Assembly (NCBI GenBank): GCA_016215605.1
Contig: JACRJB010000052.1
Coordinates: 211,802 to 275,801, forward strand
Direction: 5' to 3'
DNA: 64,000 nt
DNA from: Rhodopseudomonas palustris
GTDB lineage: Bacteria > Pseudomonadota > Alphaproteobacteria > Rhizobiales > Xanthobacteraceae
The notes under the pieces are model-generated. The model was given only the letters and a program-made list of their open reading frames with translations, did not search any database and had not been told where the DNA came from. The position numbers and the translations under genes are program-made. The first letter of the stretch is position 1. Every line of letters begins with the position of its first letter. Of the stretch, positions 30,497 to 38,995 are shown in pieces.

Positions 30497-31579
30497 ATGA
30501 CCACATCCCTCGCCGCCAAGATCGCCCGCGACATCGGCACGCCGGCGCTGGTGATCGACATGGACCGGGTCGAGCGCAACATCGCGCGCATTCAGGCGCT
30601 GTGCGATGCGGCCGGCGTCGCTAACCGGCCGCATATCAAAACTCACAAATCGTCGCTCCTCGCCAAGATGCAGATCGAAGCCGGCGCCAAGGGCATCACC
30701 TGCCAGAAGCTCGGCGAAGCCGAAGTGATGGCGGAGGCCGGCATCGACGACATCCTGATCAGCTACAATCTGCTCGGCGACGAGAAGATGGCGCGGCTCG
30801 GCGCGCTGCACGAGCGCGTCGAGATGACCGTCGCCGCCGACAACGAGGTGGTGATCGCCGGCCTGCCGCAGGCTGCCGCGCGCGCCGGGCGTCCGCTCGG
30901 CGTCGTGGTCGAATGCGACACCGGCCGCCAGCGTGCCGGCGTCGAGACGCCGGGCGAAGCGATCGCGTTGGCGCGCGCCATCGCCGCCTCGGACGGCCTC
31001 GTGTTCAAGGGCTTCATGCTGTACCCGACCGAAGACGGCTGGCCGCGCGCGCAGCGCTTCTTCGACGAGGCGCTGGCCGGCGTTCGCGCCCACGGCCTCG
31101 ACGCCGCGATGGTCTCGACCGGCGGCTCGCCGAATCTGAAGAATCTCGGCCAACTCAAAGGCGCCACCGAACATCGCCCGGGCACCAACATCTACAACGA
31201 CCGCATGCAGGTCGCCGCCGGCGTCGCCACGTGGGACGACTGCGCGCTCAACGTCTATTCCACCGTCGTCAGCCGCGCCGGCCCGGAGCGCGGCATCCTC
31301 GACGCCGGCTCCAAGACGCTGACCTCCGACCCCGGCGGCGGCCTCGACGGCTACGGCCTGATCCTCGACCACCCCGAAGCCCGTATCGCCAAATTCGCCG
31401 AGGAACACGGCTTCCTCGATTTGTCCCGCAGCAACTCGCGCCCGAACGTCGGCGATGTGGTGCGGATCGTGCCGAACCACGTCTGCGTCGTCGTCAACAT
31501 GGTCGACGAAGTAGTGATGGTACGCGGCGAGGAGATCCTGGGATTGCTGCCGGTGGCGGCGCGGGGGAAACTGAAGTAA
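30497..31579 (+). CDS. D-threonine aldolase-like PLP enzyme (DSD1 family)
   Basis: 360 residues from ATG 30497. Fold type III, alanine racemase-like. The PLP lysine is K48 in RPHIKTHK. The C-terminal metal site is in VPNHVCVVVN (His and Cys), which is diagnostic for metal-dependent D-threonine aldolase and D-serine dehydratase relatives. It cleaves or dehydrates D-hydroxy amino acids in known members. The choice of aldolase over dehydratase rests on overall similarity and is not certain. The upstream frame to 30335 lies within a repeat. Confidence 0.85.
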   Translation: MTTSLAAKIARDIGTPALVIDMDRVERNIARIQALCDAAGVANRPHIKTHKSSLLAKMQIEAGAKGITCQKLGEAEVMAEAGIDDILISYNLLGDEKMARLGALHERVEMTVAADNEVVIAGLPQAAARAGRPLGVVVECDTGRQRAGVETPGEAIALARAIAASDGLVFKGFMLYPTEDGWPRAQRFFDEALAGVRAHGLDAAMVSTGGSPNLKNLGQLKGATEHRPGTNIYNDRMQVAAGVATWDDCALNVYSTVVSRAGPERGILDAGSKTLTSDPGGGLDGYGLILDHPEARIAKFAEEHGFLDLSRSNSRPNVGDVVRIVPNHVCVVVNMVDEVVMVRGEEILGLLPVAARGKLK

Positions 31580-31610
31580 CAACTCAAGACGCCGCATTCC
31601 CTCAGCGTTC

Positions 31611-31760
31611 GTCATTCCGGGGCGCGCAGCGAAGCTGCGCGAGCCCGGAATCCATACGCCGCAGCGTTGGCGGTGGAGCACGGCGTCGGTTGCGCTGTGC
31701 TTGAACGAGAGGCCAGGGGTTATGGATTCCGGGTTCACGCTTCGCGTGCCCCGGAATGAC
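31611..31760. repeat. Family A composite inverted repeat, copy A3
   Basis: Complete copy with both hairpins. Its spacer is homologous to that of copy A5 (36758-36908) in reverse orientation. With the family C copy it fills the gap 31580-31926. Confidence 0.92.
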
Positions 31761-31805
31761 GAAAGACAGGGCGATGTGTTAGCGCCGACCGCCACCCTCG
31801 CGTCC

Positions 31806-31922
31806 GTCATTGCGAGCGAAGCGAAGCAATCCAGCAGCGCCGAGCACGAAGCTGGATTGCTTCGTCGCGGAGCCTGCACTCGGACGGCGCAAAGCGCCGA
31901 TCCGGGTGCTCCTCGCAATGAC
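31806..31922. repeat. Family C inverted repeat, copy 2
   Basis: GTCATTGCGAGCGAAGCGAA arm, an AGCAATCCAGC hairpin, and CCTCGCAATGAC at the far end, with an extra 35-base insertion compared with the other two copies. Confidence 0.88.
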
Positions 31923-31926
31923 GGAG

Positions 31927-33159
31927 TTATCGCCCCAGATACTTCGCTGCCCCGCGCCCCGCCGCCAACCCCGTCGCGAAGCACGCGGTCAGCAGATAGC
32001 CGCCGGTCGGCGCTTCCCAGTCGAGCATCTCGCCGGCCGCAAACACGCCGGGCAGCTTGCGCAGCATGTAGCTGTCATCGATCTCATCGAGCGCAATGCC
32101 GCCGGCGGTCGAAATCGCCCGCGCCATCGGCGCGATGCCGGTGAGACGCAGCGGCACCGCATTGATTAGCGCCGCCAGCTCCGCCGGAGCCATCGCGGCC
32201 AACGACAGGCCCTGGCGGTGCGCGGCTTCTTGCAGCAGCCCGATGCCCGCCGGCGGCAGCCCCGCCGCCTTGCGCAAATACGTCGACAGCGATTGCTTGC
32301 CCTTCGGCTTGCCGAGCCGCGCCGCCAATTCGTCGGCGGACAGATCCGGCCGCAGCGCGATCGTCAGCGTCGCCGCGCCATCCGTAAGGATCGCGTCGCG
32401 CAGGCTGGCCGACAGCGCGTAGACCGCGCCGCCTTCGAGGCCGCCTTTGGTGACGATCGCCTCGCCGCGCACGCTGCGCCCGGCGAACGCCAGCGCGATG
32501 TTCTTCAGCGGCGCGCCCTGATATTTGGCGATGAACACCTCCGACCACGCCGTGGTGAAGCCGCAATTCGCCGGCAGCAGCGGCGCGATGGCGACGCCTT
32601 GCGCGGCGAGCACGTGGGTCCAATGGCCGTCGGAGCCGAGCTTCGGCCAGCTCGCGCCGCCGAGCGCCAGCACCGTGGCCCGCGCCGCGATCGCGTGCAC
32701 GCCGTCGAACGTGTCGAACAGCAGGCGGCCGCCATCGTCCCAACCGGTCCAGCGATGCCGAAGCTGCAGCCGCACGCCCTGCCCGTCGAGCCGGCGCAGC
32801 CAGGCGCGCAGCAGCGGCGACGCCTTCATCGCCACCGGAAACACCCGGCCGCTGGAGCCGACGAAGGTCGGCTGCCCGAGCTCGTCGGCCCAGGCGCGCA
32901 ACGCGGCGGGCGGAAACGCCTCGATCGCCGGTGTCAGCCGTGCCTGCGCGGCGCCGTAGCGCTGCAGGAATTCCGGCAGCGGCTCGCTGTGGGTGAGATT
33001 GAGTCCGCCGCGGCCGGCGAGCAGGAATTTCCGCGCCGCCGACGACATGCCGTCGAACACGGCGACGCGCGCGCCGCCCTGCGCCAGCGTCTCCGCGGCC
33101 ATCAGCCCGGCCGGCCCGGCGCCGATCACGGCGGCGTCGATGTCGATGAGGTCAGCCAC
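31927..33159 (-). CDS. HI0933/BaiN-family flavoprotein
   Basis: 410 residues, GTG start at 33159. The FAD-binding N terminus reads AAVIGAGPAGLMAAETLA, and the characteristic LLAGRGGLNLTHSE follows at about residue 47, matching the HI0933-like family (TIGR03862 subgroup). The C-terminal part has the second FAD contact in LPGVFAAGEMLDWEAPTGGY. Function is unknown in most bacteria. It sits directly between a family C and a family A repeat cluster. Confidence 0.88.
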   Translation of the reverse strand: MADLIDIDAAVIGAGPAGLMAAETLAQGGARVAVFDGMSSAARKFLLAGRGGLNLTHSEPLPEFLQRYGAAQARLTPAIEAFPPAALRAWADELGQPTFVGSSGRVFPVAMKASPLLRAWLRRLDGQGVRLQLRHRWTGWDDGGRLLFDTFDGVHAIAARATVLALGGASWPKLGSDGHWTHVLAAQGVAIAPLLPANCGFTTAWSEVFIAKYQGAPLKNIALAFAGRSVRGEAIVTKGGLEGGAVYALSASLRDAILTDGAATLTIALRPDLSADELAARLGKPKGKQSLSTYLRKAAGLPPAGIGLLQEAAHRQGLSLAAMAPAELAALINAVPLRLTGIAPMARAISTAGGIALDEIDDSYMLRKLPGVFAAGEMLDWEAPTGGYLLTACFATGLAAGRGAAKYLGR

Positions 33160-33218
33160 GGCGGCTGTCTGTGTTGCGGATCATCCGACGCTTATACACG
33201 AACCGGGACGGACGCAGA

Positions 33219-33254
33219 GATTCCGGGTTCGCCCTACGGGCGCCCCGGAATGAC
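33219..33254. repeat. Family A half element
   Basis: Only the right hairpin is present (ATTCCGGGTTC to CCCCGGAATGAC). First of three family A pieces in the 472-base gap 33160-33631. Confidence 0.85.
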
Positions 33255-33282
33255 TCGTGGAGAGGATATCGTCCTCTCGTTC

Positions 33283-33429
33283 GTCATTCCGGGGCGCGAG
33301 CGAAGCTCGCGAGCCCGGAATCCATACTCTTTGGACTCGCGTCGAGGGCCAGGTGCTCGACGGTCGTGCTCCACCGCAAGTACAGGGGGTATGGATTCCG
33401 GGTTCACGCTGCGCGTGCCCCGGAATGAC
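33283..33429. repeat. Family A composite inverted repeat, copy A4
   Basis: Complete copy, both hairpins; the bases just after it, TCGTGGAGAGG, repeat those following the half element at 33219-33254, suggesting a local duplication. Confidence 0.92.
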
Positions 33430-33490
33430 TCGTGGAGAGGGTGCCGCTTTTTCTCCCGCCACGGCTCGTGGAGCCCTAGGCCCCAAACAC

Positions 33491-33581
33491 GTCATTCCGG
33501 GGCGCTCGCGTCAGCGAGCGAACCCGGAATCCCGCAAAGTTCTGCGACTCAGAGCTTCCGGGTTCGCGCGGCGCCTGTCAT
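33491..33581. repeat. Degenerate family A element
   Basis: Intact left hairpin starting GTCATTCCGGGG; right half reduced to TTCCGGGTTCGCGCGGCGCC. Confidence 0.75.
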
Positions 33582-33631
33582 CGGGCCGGCCAAAGGCCGG
33601 ACCCGATGGCGCGCCACGGAGTGACCCGAGC

Positions 33632-34549
33632 CTACATCTTGATCCCGAGCCGCGCCGCGGCTTGCGCCACGTATTTCTGCGTCTGCTGGAAGGCGCCTTC
33701 GAGCGCCTGGGCCTTGGAGTCGTCGGTGATCTCGGCGAAGTGCGCGGCGATCCCGTCGGGGGTCCATTCGGACTCCGGCAGGTTGATGCCTTCGGTCTCG
33801 ATGATCTTGATCTGCGCGAACGAACCAGCGCCGGCGCCGAGGGTGGTGCGGGTCGGGGCGTTCTCGCTGAGCAGGAACAGTACCGCGGGCGTGATCGCCT
33901 CCGGCTTCATCAGTTGCAGCGCCTGCGGCGGCAGCAGTTCTTCGGTCATGCGGGTGGCGGCGGTCGGCGACACGGTGTTGACGCGGATGTCGGTCTTGCG
34001 GCCTTCCTGCGCCAGCACGTTCATCAGCCCGACGATGCCGGCCTTCGCCGCGCCGTAATTGGCCTGGCCGAAATTGCCGAACATGCCGGACGACGACGTC
34101 GTCAGCACGATGCGGCCGTAGTTGCGCTCCTTCATGCCGTCCCACACCGCCTTGCAGCAGTAGAACGTGCCGGCCAGATGCACGTCGATCACCTTCTGGA
34201 AATCGGAGAGCTCCATCTTGCCGAACGACTTGTCGCGCAGGATGCCGGCATTGGCGACCAAGAGATCGACGCTGCCCCATTCCTTGGTCGCCTTGGCGAC
34301 CATCGCCTGGACCTGTTCGTAGTTGGAGACGTCGGCGCCGTCGGCCATCGCGGTGCCGCCGGCCTTCTTGATCTCCTCGACCACGGTCTCGGCGGCGGTC
34401 ATCGAACCGCCGGTGCCGTCGCGCGCGCCGCCGAAATCGTTGACCACGACCTTGGCGCCGAGCGCCGCGAGGCCGAGCGCGTGCGCGCGCCCCAGACCAT
34501 TGCCCGCGCCGGTGACGATAGCGACGCGTCCGTCGAACCTGATAGCCAT
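33632..34549 (-). CDS. SDR dehydrogenase, HSD17B4/MFE-2 N-terminal type
   Basis: 305 residues from ATG 34549. The NAD-binding motif is VTGAGNGLGRAHALGLA, followed by VVNDFGGARDGTG, which is characteristic of the (3R)-hydroxyacyl-CoA dehydrogenase domain of peroxisomal multifunctional enzyme 2. Catalytic Ser is in LTTSSSGMFGNFGQ, and YGAAKAG supplies Tyr and Lys. The stop of the MaoC gene lies 17 bases upstream, so the pair forms a split version of MFE-2. A role in fatty acid or sterol side-chain oxidation is inferred. Confidence 0.88.
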   Translation of the reverse strand: MAIRFDGRVAIVTGAGNGLGRAHALGLAALGAKVVVNDFGGARDGTGGSMTAAETVVEEIKKAGGTAMADGADVSNYEQVQAMVAKATKEWGSVDLLVANAGILRDKSFGKMELSDFQKVIDVHLAGTFYCCKAVWDGMKERNYGRIVLTTSSSGMFGNFGQANYGAAKAGIVGLMNVLAQEGRKTDIRVNTVSPTAATRMTEELLPPQALQLMKPEAITPAVLFLLSENAPTRTTLGAGAGSFAQIKIIETEGINLPESEWTPDGIAAHFAEITDDSKAQALEGAFQQTQKYVAQAAARLGIKM

Positions 34550-34566
34550 GTGTTTGCTTCCCCGGA

Positions 34567-35031
34567 TTACTGTTCGAAGTAGATCAGGCCGAGCCAATCG
34601 GCGACCAGCGCCGAACGCTTCTCGCCTTCGATCTCGACATTGACGCTGGTGCGCGACAACAATTCGCCCGGCTTGCGCCAAGTGGCTTCCGCCAGCATGA
34701 ACCGACCGCGCACGCGCATGCCGGCCTTCACCGGCGAGATGAAGCGCAACCGGTCGAAGCCGTAATTGACGCCCATGGTGACGCCCTTGATCTTCGGCAT
34801 CGCCTCGTAGCTGAACACGCTGAGCATCGACAGCGTCAGGAAACCGTGCGCGATCGTCGAACCGAACGGCGTGTCGCGCGCGCGTTCCGGATCGACGTGG
34901 ATGTACTGCCAGTCCTCGGTGCAATCGGCGAAGGTGTCGATCCGTTTCTGATCGAGCACGTGCCATTCCGACACCCCGATTTCGGTGCCGACCATCTTCA
35001 TATACGCGTCGCGTTCGACTTCAGCGCTCAT
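34567..35031 (-). CDS. MaoC-family enoyl-CoA hydratase
   Basis: 154 residues from ATG 35031 with GAGGG upstream; a start at 35061 is less likely. The hydratase 2 motif reads DWQYIHVDPERARDTPFGSTIAHGFLTLS, given by its key residues Asp and His: D--xIH-D---A----FG--IAHGFL. Upstream partner of the SDR gene; together they would perform hydration and oxidation of (R)-configured acyl-CoA intermediates. Confidence 0.9.
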   Translation of the reverse strand: MSAEVERDAYMKMVGTEIGVSEWHVLDQKRIDTFADCTEDWQYIHVDPERARDTPFGSTIAHGFLTLSMLSVFSYEAMPKIKGVTMGVNYGFDRLRFISPVKAGMRVRGRFMLAEATWRKPGELLSRTSVNVEIEGEKRSALVADWLGLIYFEQ

Positions 35032-35116
35032 TCGTCCCTCGTGTTTTGCGCTGCATTCCACATTGCGAAACGCAGGCCAAGCGAAATCTTCGCCGGGCCG
35101 CCTCGTGCATTCCGTG

Positions 35117-36091
35117 TCACGGCAGCAATGCGACCCGGCCGATCGCCTTGCGCTCGATCAGCAGCCGCATGCCGCTCGCCCATTGCGCGAGCGGAAATCG
35201 GTGCGACACGTTCGGGCGCAGCACGCCTTTGGCGGCGAGATCGAGCAGCGCGGCGGTACGCTGCTCGCCGAGCGCGGGATCGCGCCGCACCGCCTCGCCG
35301 GCGCGGACGCCGATCACGCTGGCGCCCTTCATCAGGATCAGATTGGTGCGCGCGAGCCCGATGCCGCCGGTGAAGCCGACGACCAGCAGCCGTGCGCCCC
35401 AATTGATGCAGCGGACGCTGTCCTCGAAGATCGCTCCGCCGACCGGATCGAACACCACGTCGGCGCCGCGGCCGCCGGTGATGCGCTTGACCGCGTCGCG
35501 AAACGGCTCGGCGCTGTAGAGAATGCCGTGATCGGCGCCGCGCGCACGTGCGACGGCGAGCTTCTCCTCGGAGGACGCCGCCGCGATCACGGTGGCGCCG
35601 AGATGCTTGCCGAGCTCCACCGCGGCGAGCCCGACGCCGCCGCCGGCGCCATGCACCAGCAGCACCTCGCCGGTCTGCAGATGCCCGCGATCGACCAGCC
35701 CGTGCCACGCGGTGCCGTGGCCGGCGAGAAACGTCGCGGCCTCGGCGTAGTCGAACGTTGGTGGCATCGGCGTCAGTTGCGAGGCCGCCAACGCGACTTC
35801 CTCCGCATAGGCGCCGAACCGCAGCTTGACGATCACCTTGTCGCCGGCCTTGACCTCGGTGACGCCGTCGCCGATCTCGATCACGTCGCCGGCCGCCTCG
35901 ACGCCGGGAATGAACGGCAGTTCGGGCTTGAGCTGATACTCGCCGGCGCACATCAGGATGTCGGGAAAGTTGATCCCCGCGGCGCGGATCGCGACCCGCG
36001 CCTCGCCCGGCCGCAACGCCTTGCGTTCGATTTCCTCCAGCCGCAGCGCCTCGGGCGGACCGAGTTCGCGGCACACCACCGCCTTCGCCAT
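35117..36091 (-). CDS. NADPH:quinone oxidoreductase-like medium-chain reductase
   Basis: 324 residues from ATG 36091, which overlaps the upstream stop as TGATG. The LLVHGAGGGVGLAAVELGKHLG loop is the NADPH site of the zeta-crystallin/QOR group and there are no zinc ligands. The N terminus begins with LGPPEALRLEEIE, common in this group. Likely reduces quinones or an enoyl substrate. Translational coupling with the HCCA isomerase gene argues for a shared pathway. Confidence 0.9.
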   Translation of the reverse strand: MAKAVVCRELGPPEALRLEEIERKALRPGEARVAIRAAGINFPDILMCAGEYQLKPELPFIPGVEAAGDVIEIGDGVTEVKAGDKVIVKLRFGAYAEEVALAASQLTPMPPTFDYAEAATFLAGHGTAWHGLVDRGHLQTGEVLLVHGAGGGVGLAAVELGKHLGATVIAAASSEEKLAVARARGADHGILYSAEPFRDAVKRITGGRGADVVFDPVGGAIFEDSVRCINWGARLLVVGFTGGIGLARTNLILMKGASVIGVRAGEAVRRDPALGEQRTAALLDLAAKGVLRPNVSHRFPLAQWASGMRLLIERKAIGRVALLP

Positions 36092-36711
36092 CAGGCAGCG
36101 CTCGCTTTGCGGCGCGCCAGCGCCTCGCGCACCAGCGGCAACCGGTCGTTGCCGAAATACATGTCGGTTTTGTCGACGAAGATCGTCGGCGAGCCGAAGC
36201 CGCCGCGCGCCATCACCTCGTCGGTGTTGGCCTTGAGCTGATCCTTGATTGCGGGTTCGGCGATCGCGGCGAAGAACGCGTCCGGATCGAGGCCGACGCT
36301 CTGGCAGATCTCGTGCAGCACCGCGTCCATCGAGATGTCGAGGTCGCGGCCCCAATACGCTTCGAACACCGCGGTCGCGAACGGCACCATCTTGTCCGGC
36401 GCATCGCGCAGCAGCCACAGGCAGCCGCGCATCGCCTTGACGCTGTTCACCGGAAACACCCGCGGCGGCATCTTGATGTCCAGCCCGGCGGAGCGCGCCC
36501 AATCGGACAGATCCTTCAGCGTGTAGCGCGCCTTCAGCGGCACCGGCGTCTTGCGCGATTCGTACACGCTGGGATTGACCGAATTGAAGATGCCGCCGAC
36601 CAGGATCGGCCGCCAGGTGATGTCCTCGCCCATCTCCTTGGCGAGCGGCTGGATGTTGTGGAAGGCGAGATAGGTCCAGGGACTGGAGCAGTCGAAGAAC
36701 ACTTCGAGCAT
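36091..36711 (-). CDS. 2-hydroxychromene-2-carboxylate isomerase/DsbA-family (kappa GST-like)
   Basis: 206 residues. The thioredoxin-fold start LEVFFDCSSPWTYLAF has the SPWTY active-site segment where kappa GSTs and HCCA isomerases carry Ser. The helical insertion and the C-terminal GGFGSPTIFVDKTDMYFGNDRL agree with the family. HCCA isomerases act in naphthalene breakdown, but many homologues act elsewhere with glutathione. First gene of a four-gene minus-strand run down to 33632. Confidence 0.88.
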   Translation of the reverse strand: MLEVFFDCSSPWTYLAFHNIQPLAKEMGEDITWRPILVGGIFNSVNPSVYESRKTPVPLKARYTLKDLSDWARSAGLDIKMPPRVFPVNSVKAMRGCLWLLRDAPDKMVPFATAVFEAYWGRDLDISMDAVLHEICQSVGLDPDAFFAAIAEPAIKDQLKANTDEVMARGGFGSPTIFVDKTDMYFGNDRLPLVREALARRKASAA

Positions 36712-36757
36712 CGCGGGTGTTTCCTTTTGTTGTTTGTTACTTGCTGTCTCTCAACTT

Positions 36758-36908
36758 GTCATTCCGGGGGCGCGCGCAGCGCGAACCCGGAATCCATACC
36801 CCCTGTCCTATCGTTCAGGCAAAGCGCAACGGCCGCCCTGCTCCACCGCCGACGCTGCGGCGTATGGATTCCGGGCTCGCGCGGCTTCGCCGCGCGCCCC
36901 GGAATGAC
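36758..36908. repeat. Family A composite inverted repeat, copy A5
   Basis: Complete copy; spacer homologous to A3 in inverse orientation. Fills the gap between two gene starts. Confidence 0.92.
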
Positions 36909-36934
36909 GAACGCGGATGCTGTATAGGTGGCGC

Positions 36935-37654
36935 TCACTGCTGCTGCGCGCCCTGCGCGGCGGCGTCCGCATGGGCCGGCTTGTCGACGCCGAACAGCAG
37001 CTTGCGCGCCTGCTCATCCATCGGCTTCCTGTCCTCCTTGCCGAGCGCGAGGCCGGCCTGCAGCTTCGGCCGGGCGCGGAGCGCCGCGTACCAGCGCTTG
37101 ACGTTCGGAAACTCGTCCAGCGTCAGCCCCTGCGCCTTGTGGGTCATGATCCATGGAAAGCAGGCGATGTCGGCGATCGAGTAGTCGCCGGCGATGTAGT
37201 CGCGGCCGGCGAGCCGGGCGTCGAGCACGCCGTACAGGCGCTTGGCCTCGCGGCTGTAGCGGTCGATCGCGTAGGCGATCTTCTCGGGCGCGTACAGCAG
37301 GAAGTGGCCGTTCTGGCCGAGCATCGGCCCCAGCCCCGCCATCTGCCACATCAGCCACTGCATCACCTCGAACCGCGGCCGCGCCGCGCTCGGCATCAGC
37401 TTGCCGGCCTTTTCCGCCAGATAGATCAGGATCGCGCCGCTCTCGAACACGCTCAGCGGCGCGCCGCCATCGGCGGGCGCGTGGTCGACGATCGCCGGCA
37501 TCCGGCCGTTGGGGCTGAGCGCGAGAAATTCCGGCTTCAACTGGTCGCCGCGGCCGAGCTGCATCGGCACCACCTTGTAAGGCAGGCCGCACTCCTCCAG
37601 CATGATCGAGATCTTCCAGCCGTTCGGCGTCGGCGCGTAATACAGCTCGATCAT
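36935..37654 (-). CDS. Glutathione S-transferase, YfcG/YghU-like
   Basis: 239 residues. The thioredoxin-like half begins IELYYAPTPNGWKISIMLEE, with Thr-Pro-Asn-Gly typical of nu-class enzymes, then NGRMPAIVDHAP and FESGAILIYLAEK. The helical half has DYSIADIACFPW, the N-capping box. Nu-class GSTs show disulfide reductase activity in E. coli. Monocistronic by appearance, divergent from the MetE-like gene. Confidence 0.9.
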   Translation of the reverse strand: MIELYYAPTPNGWKISIMLEECGLPYKVVPMQLGRGDQLKPEFLALSPNGRMPAIVDHAPADGGAPLSVFESGAILIYLAEKAGKLMPSAARPRFEVMQWLMWQMAGLGPMLGQNGHFLLYAPEKIAYAIDRYSREAKRLYGVLDARLAGRDYIAGDYSIADIACFPWIMTHKAQGLTLDEFPNVKRWYAALRARPKLQAGLALGKEDRKPMDEQARKLLFGVDKPAHADAAAQGAQQQ

Positions 37655-37792
37655 GCGGCCCCCTTCGCGGGTTGATTTTTGCCCATCCTAGCCCGCCGCC
37701 GCCGGGCTTGTCACCTCGGTGCCGGCCCCCTATCCGCCGCGCGGCGAACATGGCAGAGAAAGCCGCAACGACACGCCCCAGGGAGAAGCCCG

Positions 37793-38815
37793 ATGCTGTT
37801 TCCGACCACGATTGCCGGCTCGCTGCCGAAGCCGGAATGGCTGGCCGAACCCAACAAGCTGTGGGCGCCGTGGAAATCGTCCGGGGCGGAACTCGCCCGG
37901 GCCCAGCGCGACGCCACGATCCTGGCGCTGAAGCTGCAGGAGGATTCCGGCGTCGACATCGTCACCGAGGGCGAGCAGGCGCGGCAGCATTTCGTCCACG
38001 GCTTTCTCGAAGCGGTCGAGGGCATCGATTTCGCCCACAAGGTCGAGATGGGTATCCGCAACGATCGCTACAAAGCGATGGTGCCGCAGGTGGTGGCGCC
38101 GCTGCGGCTGAAGGGCCGCGTCCACGAAGCCGAGGCGCTGGTCGCGCGCGCCCATACCCGTCACAAGATCAAGTTCACCCTGCCCGGACCGATGACGATC
38201 ATCGACACCATCGCCGACAAGTATTACGGCGACCGCGTCAAGATGGCATTCGCCTTCGCCGAGCTGCTCAATCAGGAAGCCAAGGCGTTGCAGGCCGACG
38301 GCATCGACATGATCCAGTTCGACGAGCCGGCGTTCAATGTCTACATGACCGAGGCCGCCGATTGGGGCGTCAAGGCGCTGGAGCGCGCCGCCGAAGGGCT
38401 GACCTGCGCCACCGCCGTGCACATCTGCTACGGCTACGGCATCAAGGCCAATACCGACTGGAAGGAAACGCTCGGCGCGGAGTGGCGGCAATACGAGGAC
38501 ATCTTCCCGGCGATCGACAAGAGCGCGATCCAGCAGGTCGCGGTCGAGTGCCGCAACTCGAAGGTGCCGCTGGAATTGCTGTCGCTCTTGAAGGGCAAGA
38601 TCGTCCAGGCCGGCGTCATCGACGTCGCCAGCGACCAGGTCGAAACCGCCGACGACGTCTGCGCCACGATCGAGGCGGTGATGAAACACGTGCCGAAGAG
38701 CAACATCGTCGCGACGACGAATTGCGGCATGGCCCCGATGCGCCGCGACATCGCGGAAGCCAAACTGGCGGCGCTGGGCAAGGGCGCGGAGTTGGCGCGG
38801 CAACGGTTCGGGTAG
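37793..38815 (+). CDS. MetE C-terminal-domain (core) methionine synthase-like protein
   Basis: 340 residues from ATG 37793 with GGGAGAAG upstream. It equals only the catalytic C-terminal barrel of cobalamin-independent methionine synthase. All four zinc ligands are present in order: His210 and Cys212 in VHICYGYG, Glu252 in VECRNS and Cys311 in TTNCGMAP. The substrate region FTLPGPMTIIDT is also conserved. Full MetE is about 750 residues with an N-terminal barrel, absent here. Known core-type enzymes may use alternative methyl donors. A partner gene is not adjacent. Confidence 0.88.
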   Translation: MLFPTTIAGSLPKPEWLAEPNKLWAPWKSSGAELARAQRDATILALKLQEDSGVDIVTEGEQARQHFVHGFLEAVEGIDFAHKVEMGIRNDRYKAMVPQVVAPLRLKGRVHEAEALVARAHTRHKIKFTLPGPMTIIDTIADKYYGDRVKMAFAFAELLNQEAKALQADGIDMIQFDEPAFNVYMTEAADWGVKALERAAEGLTCATAVHICYGYGIKANTDWKETLGAEWRQYEDIFPAIDKSAIQQVAVECRNSKVPLELLSLLKGKIVQAGVIDVASDQVETADDVCATIEAVMKHVPKSNIVATTNCGMAPMRRDIAEAKLAALGKGAELARQRFG

Positions 38816-38844
38816 TTGGCGCCTATGATGATCAACCTCACGTT

Positions 38845-38991
38845 CGTCATTCCGGGGCGCGCATAGCGCGAACCCGGAATCCATACGCCCTGTCTTCGTT
38901 ACTTGTTCGCCGTATCGGCCGCGGTGCGCCACCACGCACACAGGGATTATGGATTCCGGGTCTGCGCCCTGCGGGCGCATCCCGGAATGAC
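38845..38991. repeat. Family A composite inverted repeat, copy A6
   Basis: Complete copy. The right hairpin has CTGCGCCCTGCGGGCGCAT, shared with copy A7. Its right end reaches five bases from the stop of the gene 38996-39637. Confidence 0.92.
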
Positions 38992-38995
38992 GTTG

